Positions 61,862 through 64,000 of a stretch of 64,000 bases of DNA are shown one piece after another (the stretch's first letter is position 1; each line of letters starts with the position of its first letter). The notes under the pieces are model-generated. The model did no database searches, had not been told where the DNA came from, and worked only from the letters and a program-made list of their open reading frames with translations. A program made the position numbers and the translations under genes. This stretch comes from Sphingobacterium spiritivorum (GTDB lineage Bacteria > Bacteroidota > Bacteroidia > Sphingobacteriales > Sphingobacteriaceae), in NCBI RefSeq assembly GCF_016724845.1, contig NZ_CP068082.1, positions 5,208,001 through 5,272,000 on the forward strand, given 5' to 3'.

Positions 61862-62353
61862 TTATTTTGCATCCTCTTGTCTCAGATATTCTAAAATAGA
61901 TTTTGCTTCTTGTTCGTTAAGTCCCATAGCTGTCATCATACCATCGTATGACTGACTCAGCGCTATAGCATCCGGATCCTTTGCCAGCATCTGATCGGGT
62001 GTCAATATCATATTGAGTATCCATTCAGGTGTTCTTTTCTTCGTTACACCATAAAGTGCAGGTCCTATTTTATCTTCCTTTACTTCATGACAGATGTTAC
62101 ATTTGACTATAAAGAGCTTATTGCCCTGATCTGCCAATCGGGAATCAAACGGTTTTCTCTCAAACTGAGTGATAGTCCCTATCCCTTTACTTCCTTCCGT
62201 CAGATAATCATGTACAGGAGCCTGTTCCTTCGTTTTATCCGGCGTTGCGGATTGAATTTTCTGTCTATCCGTTTTTGAATTTCCCGAATTACAGGACAGC
62301 ATGCAAAAGACGATTAAATAAAGTATCAAATATAACGTACTTGTTGCTTTCAT
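61862..62353 (-). CDS. Class I c-type cytochrome lipoprotein
   Basis: 163 residues, lipoprotein signal MKATSTLYLILYLIVFCMLSC (Cys21). Mono-heme domain about 75-160: NKLFIVKCNICHEVKEDKIGPALYGV with CxxCH, and a distal Met in MLAKDPDAIALSQSYDGMMTAMGL. Periplasmic electron carrier, lipid anchored, likely partner of the peroxidase in the same operon. Confidence 0.9.
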   Translation of the reverse strand: MKATSTLYLILYLIVFCMLSCNSGNSKTDRQKIQSATPDKTKEQAPVHDYLTEGSKGIGTITQFERKPFDSRLADQGNKLFIVKCNICHEVKEDKIGPALYGVTKKRTPEWILNMILTPDQMLAKDPDAIALSQSYDGMMTAMGLNEQEAKSILEYLRQEDAK

Positions 62354-62377
62354 AGTTATGAATCGCTAAAATATTTG

Positions 62378-63322
62378 TTAAAAACTATAGGAAATATGAG
62401 TCATAAAACGGTCTCTGGCTTTGGCGCGCCCGTCTGCCAGTTGCTGCGCCATCGGGGTCTGATAATTTCCGCCCAGAGAGACTCGCCCGATATTCACCTC
62501 TACACCTGCTACTGCAGTAGTAGAATAACCACCGGATTGAGCGACATCATATTGATCATACACGACATCCTTAGGCTGAGTCTCATAAATAACACCTGCA
62601 TTCGGAGCAATGCGGACCTGATTCTTTATATTGAATTTGTAATACAAAAGAGCATTTGCAGTGAACTTATTGGCATACCGGTAATCGTATTTATTTGCTG
62701 TATTTAATTTGTAAGTACTATTGACATTGAGTCCTACATCCATGAGACGAATGTCATAAGCCAGATTGATCATAAAGTCGGTACTGGCCGTTCCCAGTTG
62801 AAAATTATTAGGCGAATCCTGGGAGACACCGCTACGCTCGGCATTGTCGTACTTTCCGGTAGGCGCTTTAATACCGCCTCCGATCCACAGTGAATGTGCC
62901 AGCAACTGATCTGCAGATGTACTGGTGCTCTTTTCAAATAATTTGTAATATCCCATTACCACGACATCACCTAATCCGTCTTTCTTACCTTTTTCTCCGG
63001 ACCCCTTAATATATCTGGTATTAAAATTATACGGCAATATCGTCATGATACGCCATTTGGTTCCGATATTCCATGCGCCCCACAGTTCCATACTTTCATA
63101 AGTTTCGTCTGCTGTGATAGGCGTCCTGTTTCCTGTTGGTCCTAAATGCGTAAGCAGCGACTTGTGCTGATAGCGCAATCCTATAAAACGTTTATTAAAG
63201 TCAGGTAATATTCCGAGATAATAGCTGCCAACTCCGCAGCCACATATATCACATGCACTTGCCTGCGGTATAAATGATAAGGAAAACAGGATTGCCAGAC
63301 ATATATATGTTATTTTTTTCAT
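62378..63322 (-). CDS. Outer-membrane protein with CDICGCG motif
   Basis: 314 residues, signal peptide (about 1-23, FIPQASAC). The first mature residues CDICGCGVGSYYLGILPDFNKRFIGLRYQHKSL hold three Cys in a likely metal or disulfide motif. The rest alternates strands of a barrel (FIINLAYDIRLMDVGLNVNSTYKLNTANKYDYRY) and ends in Phe (FMTHISYSF). Similar proteins are annotated as transporter-like and occur with MauG-type peroxidases in Bacteroidota. Function unknown. Confidence 0.75.
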   Translation of the reverse strand: MKKITYICLAILFSLSFIPQASACDICGCGVGSYYLGILPDFNKRFIGLRYQHKSLLTHLGPTGNRTPITADETYESMELWGAWNIGTKWRIMTILPYNFNTRYIKGSGEKGKKDGLGDVVVMGYYKLFEKSTSTSADQLLAHSLWIGGGIKAPTGKYDNAERSGVSQDSPNNFQLGTASTDFMINLAYDIRLMDVGLNVNSTYKLNTANKYDYRYANKFTANALLYYKFNIKNQVRIAPNAGVIYETQPKDVVYDQYDVAQSGGYSTTAVAGVEVNIGRVSLGGNYQTPMAQQLADGRAKARDRFMTHISYSF

Positions 63323-63336
63323 GATTGTAGTTCTAA

Positions 63337-64000
63337 TTATTTGACAACAAAACCACCGGTTTCAGGTTCGGCGAGTAATGGATTGGTAACAAAAGCTCTG
63401 TCATTAAGTGTATTCAGAAAAGCCAGCAGATCCTCCTTTTCTTGTTCAGTCATCGGGATTCCCAACCGGCCGTCCTGCTGTCTGAACACCGGATCTAATG
63501 TCGGCGAATCGACCATGCCATTACGATAGTGTTCGATGACTCTGTTGAGTGTCAGGAATCGTCCGTCATGCATATAGGGAGCAGTATAAGCGAGATTACG
63601 CAGGCTTGGCACTTTAAATTTATATTTATCTGCAGGATTCAATGTTACAGAATCTCTTCCGATATCATTTGATCTGTTCGGAGCCAATCCGTTGTTACGG
63701 TAGCTGCGATCTGTAAACAACGGTTCACTATGACAGGTAGAACAATTTTTCTGAAAGAAAAGGTATCCCCTTTGTTCGGACGTTGTAAAAGAAGCACCGT
63801 CTTCGTTTCGTCTTACTTTATCATATTTGGACTGATCACTGACGGCCATCAGCATAAACTGAGACAATGCCTTAAAAAAACGTGCATCCGTAATTTCTTC
63901 GGTACCAAAAGCTTTTTTGAACAAAGCCGGATATTCCGGATGTGCACGCAATTTGCGCAATACGTTAGGAACAGTTTCATCCATTTCTACCGGATTGGTA
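63337..64000 (-). CDS. Di-heme cytochrome c peroxidase (MauG family), 5' end outside window
   Basis: The last 221 codons are visible and the frame is open to the window edge. The C-terminal heme motif is FFQKNCSTCHSEPLFTDRSYRNNGLAPN (CxxCH), and the distal Met is in LAYTAPYMHDGRFLTLNRVIEHYRNG. The N-terminal heme lies outside. Periplasmic enzyme reducing hydrogen peroxide, or a MauG-like oxidase. First seen gene of the operon leading to cytochrome and superoxide dismutase. Confidence 0.92.
   Translation of the reverse strand, partial: TNPVEMDETVPNVLRKLRAHPEYPALFKKAFGTEEITDARFFKALSQFMLMAVSDQSKYDKVRRNEDGASFTTSEQRGYLFFQKNCSTCHSEPLFTDRSYRNNGLAPNRSNDIGRDSVTLNPADKYKFKVPSLRNLAYTAPYMHDGRFLTLNRVIEHYRNGMVDSPTLDPVFRQQDGRLGIPMTEQEKEDLLAFLNTLNDRAFVTNPLLAEPETGGFVVK

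Noticed and set aside
1..64000. tRNA, rRNA or integrase-type attachment sites
   Set aside because: No cloverleaf, rRNA sequence or site-specific recombinase gene was found; the inserted block at 52.6-57.9 kb has no tRNA at its edges.

Overview
The window looks like a chromosomal segment of a Bacteroidota bacterium, most likely a Sphingobacterium or close relative (genus is inference). The reasons are the SusC/SusD pair with its ECF sigma/FecR regulators, a GLPGLI protein, many short lipoproteins, an acetyl-type MetA, and promoters of the Bacteroidota form TTTG-N19/20-TAnnTTTG with no clear Shine-Dalgarno sites. No tRNA, rRNA, CRISPR array or prophage was seen.

Layout. 1-4000: a truncated FecR anti-sigma factor, its ECF sigma factor and a TonB-dependent siderophore receptor with a good promoter and a Fur-like box. 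4000-5850: a regulatory stretch holding a possible small RNA or attenuator, a small membrane protein, and a 44-bp promoter-bearing repeat copied either side of it, then an EamA transporter. 5900-11720: an outer-membrane barrel/GLPGLI pair divergent from a histidine kinase/response regulator, with a regular repeat array between them. 11800-19700: lipoproteins, membrane proteins, metA, a CbrC-like protein and a DUF4256 protein. 19750-23070: a tight run of glutathione peroxidase, SRPBCC, DoxX-like, DUF2071, methyltransferase and a four-helix membrane protein. 23200-31450: lipoprotein, fatty-acid hydroxylase, barstar-like protein, HTH/membrane pair, an intergenic repeat pair, alpha/beta hydrolase, two ankyrin proteins and a YhcG-type nuclease. 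31500-37350: a polyol/fructose locus (LacI regulator, mannitol-type dehydrogenase, sugar permease, outer-membrane protein, fructokinase). 37500-41040: MarR regulator with threonine aldolase, a lipoprotein and a ClC channel.

41115-52608 is one long operon: ECF sigma, FecR, SusC with an STN domain, SusD, a small lipoprotein, a full-length M16 peptidase and a large surface lipoprotein. It reads as a protein or peptide import and digestion system under its own cell-surface signalling control. Directly behind it lies a block of about 5.2 kb that appears to have been inserted into the operon's terminator, whose two halves now sit at about 52618 and 57881. The block holds an IS3 element with a nonsense mutation, a broken S41 peptidase, an AT-rich MACPF (perforin-like) lipoprotein and a 3'-truncated SMUG2-type DNA glycosylase.

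57900-64000: a TetR-controlled run of small membrane proteins with two matching operators, an AraC regulator, and an operon running off the right edge with a di-heme cytochrome c peroxidase, a CDICGCG outer-membrane protein, a c-type cytochrome lipoprotein and a Tat-exported superoxide dismutase.
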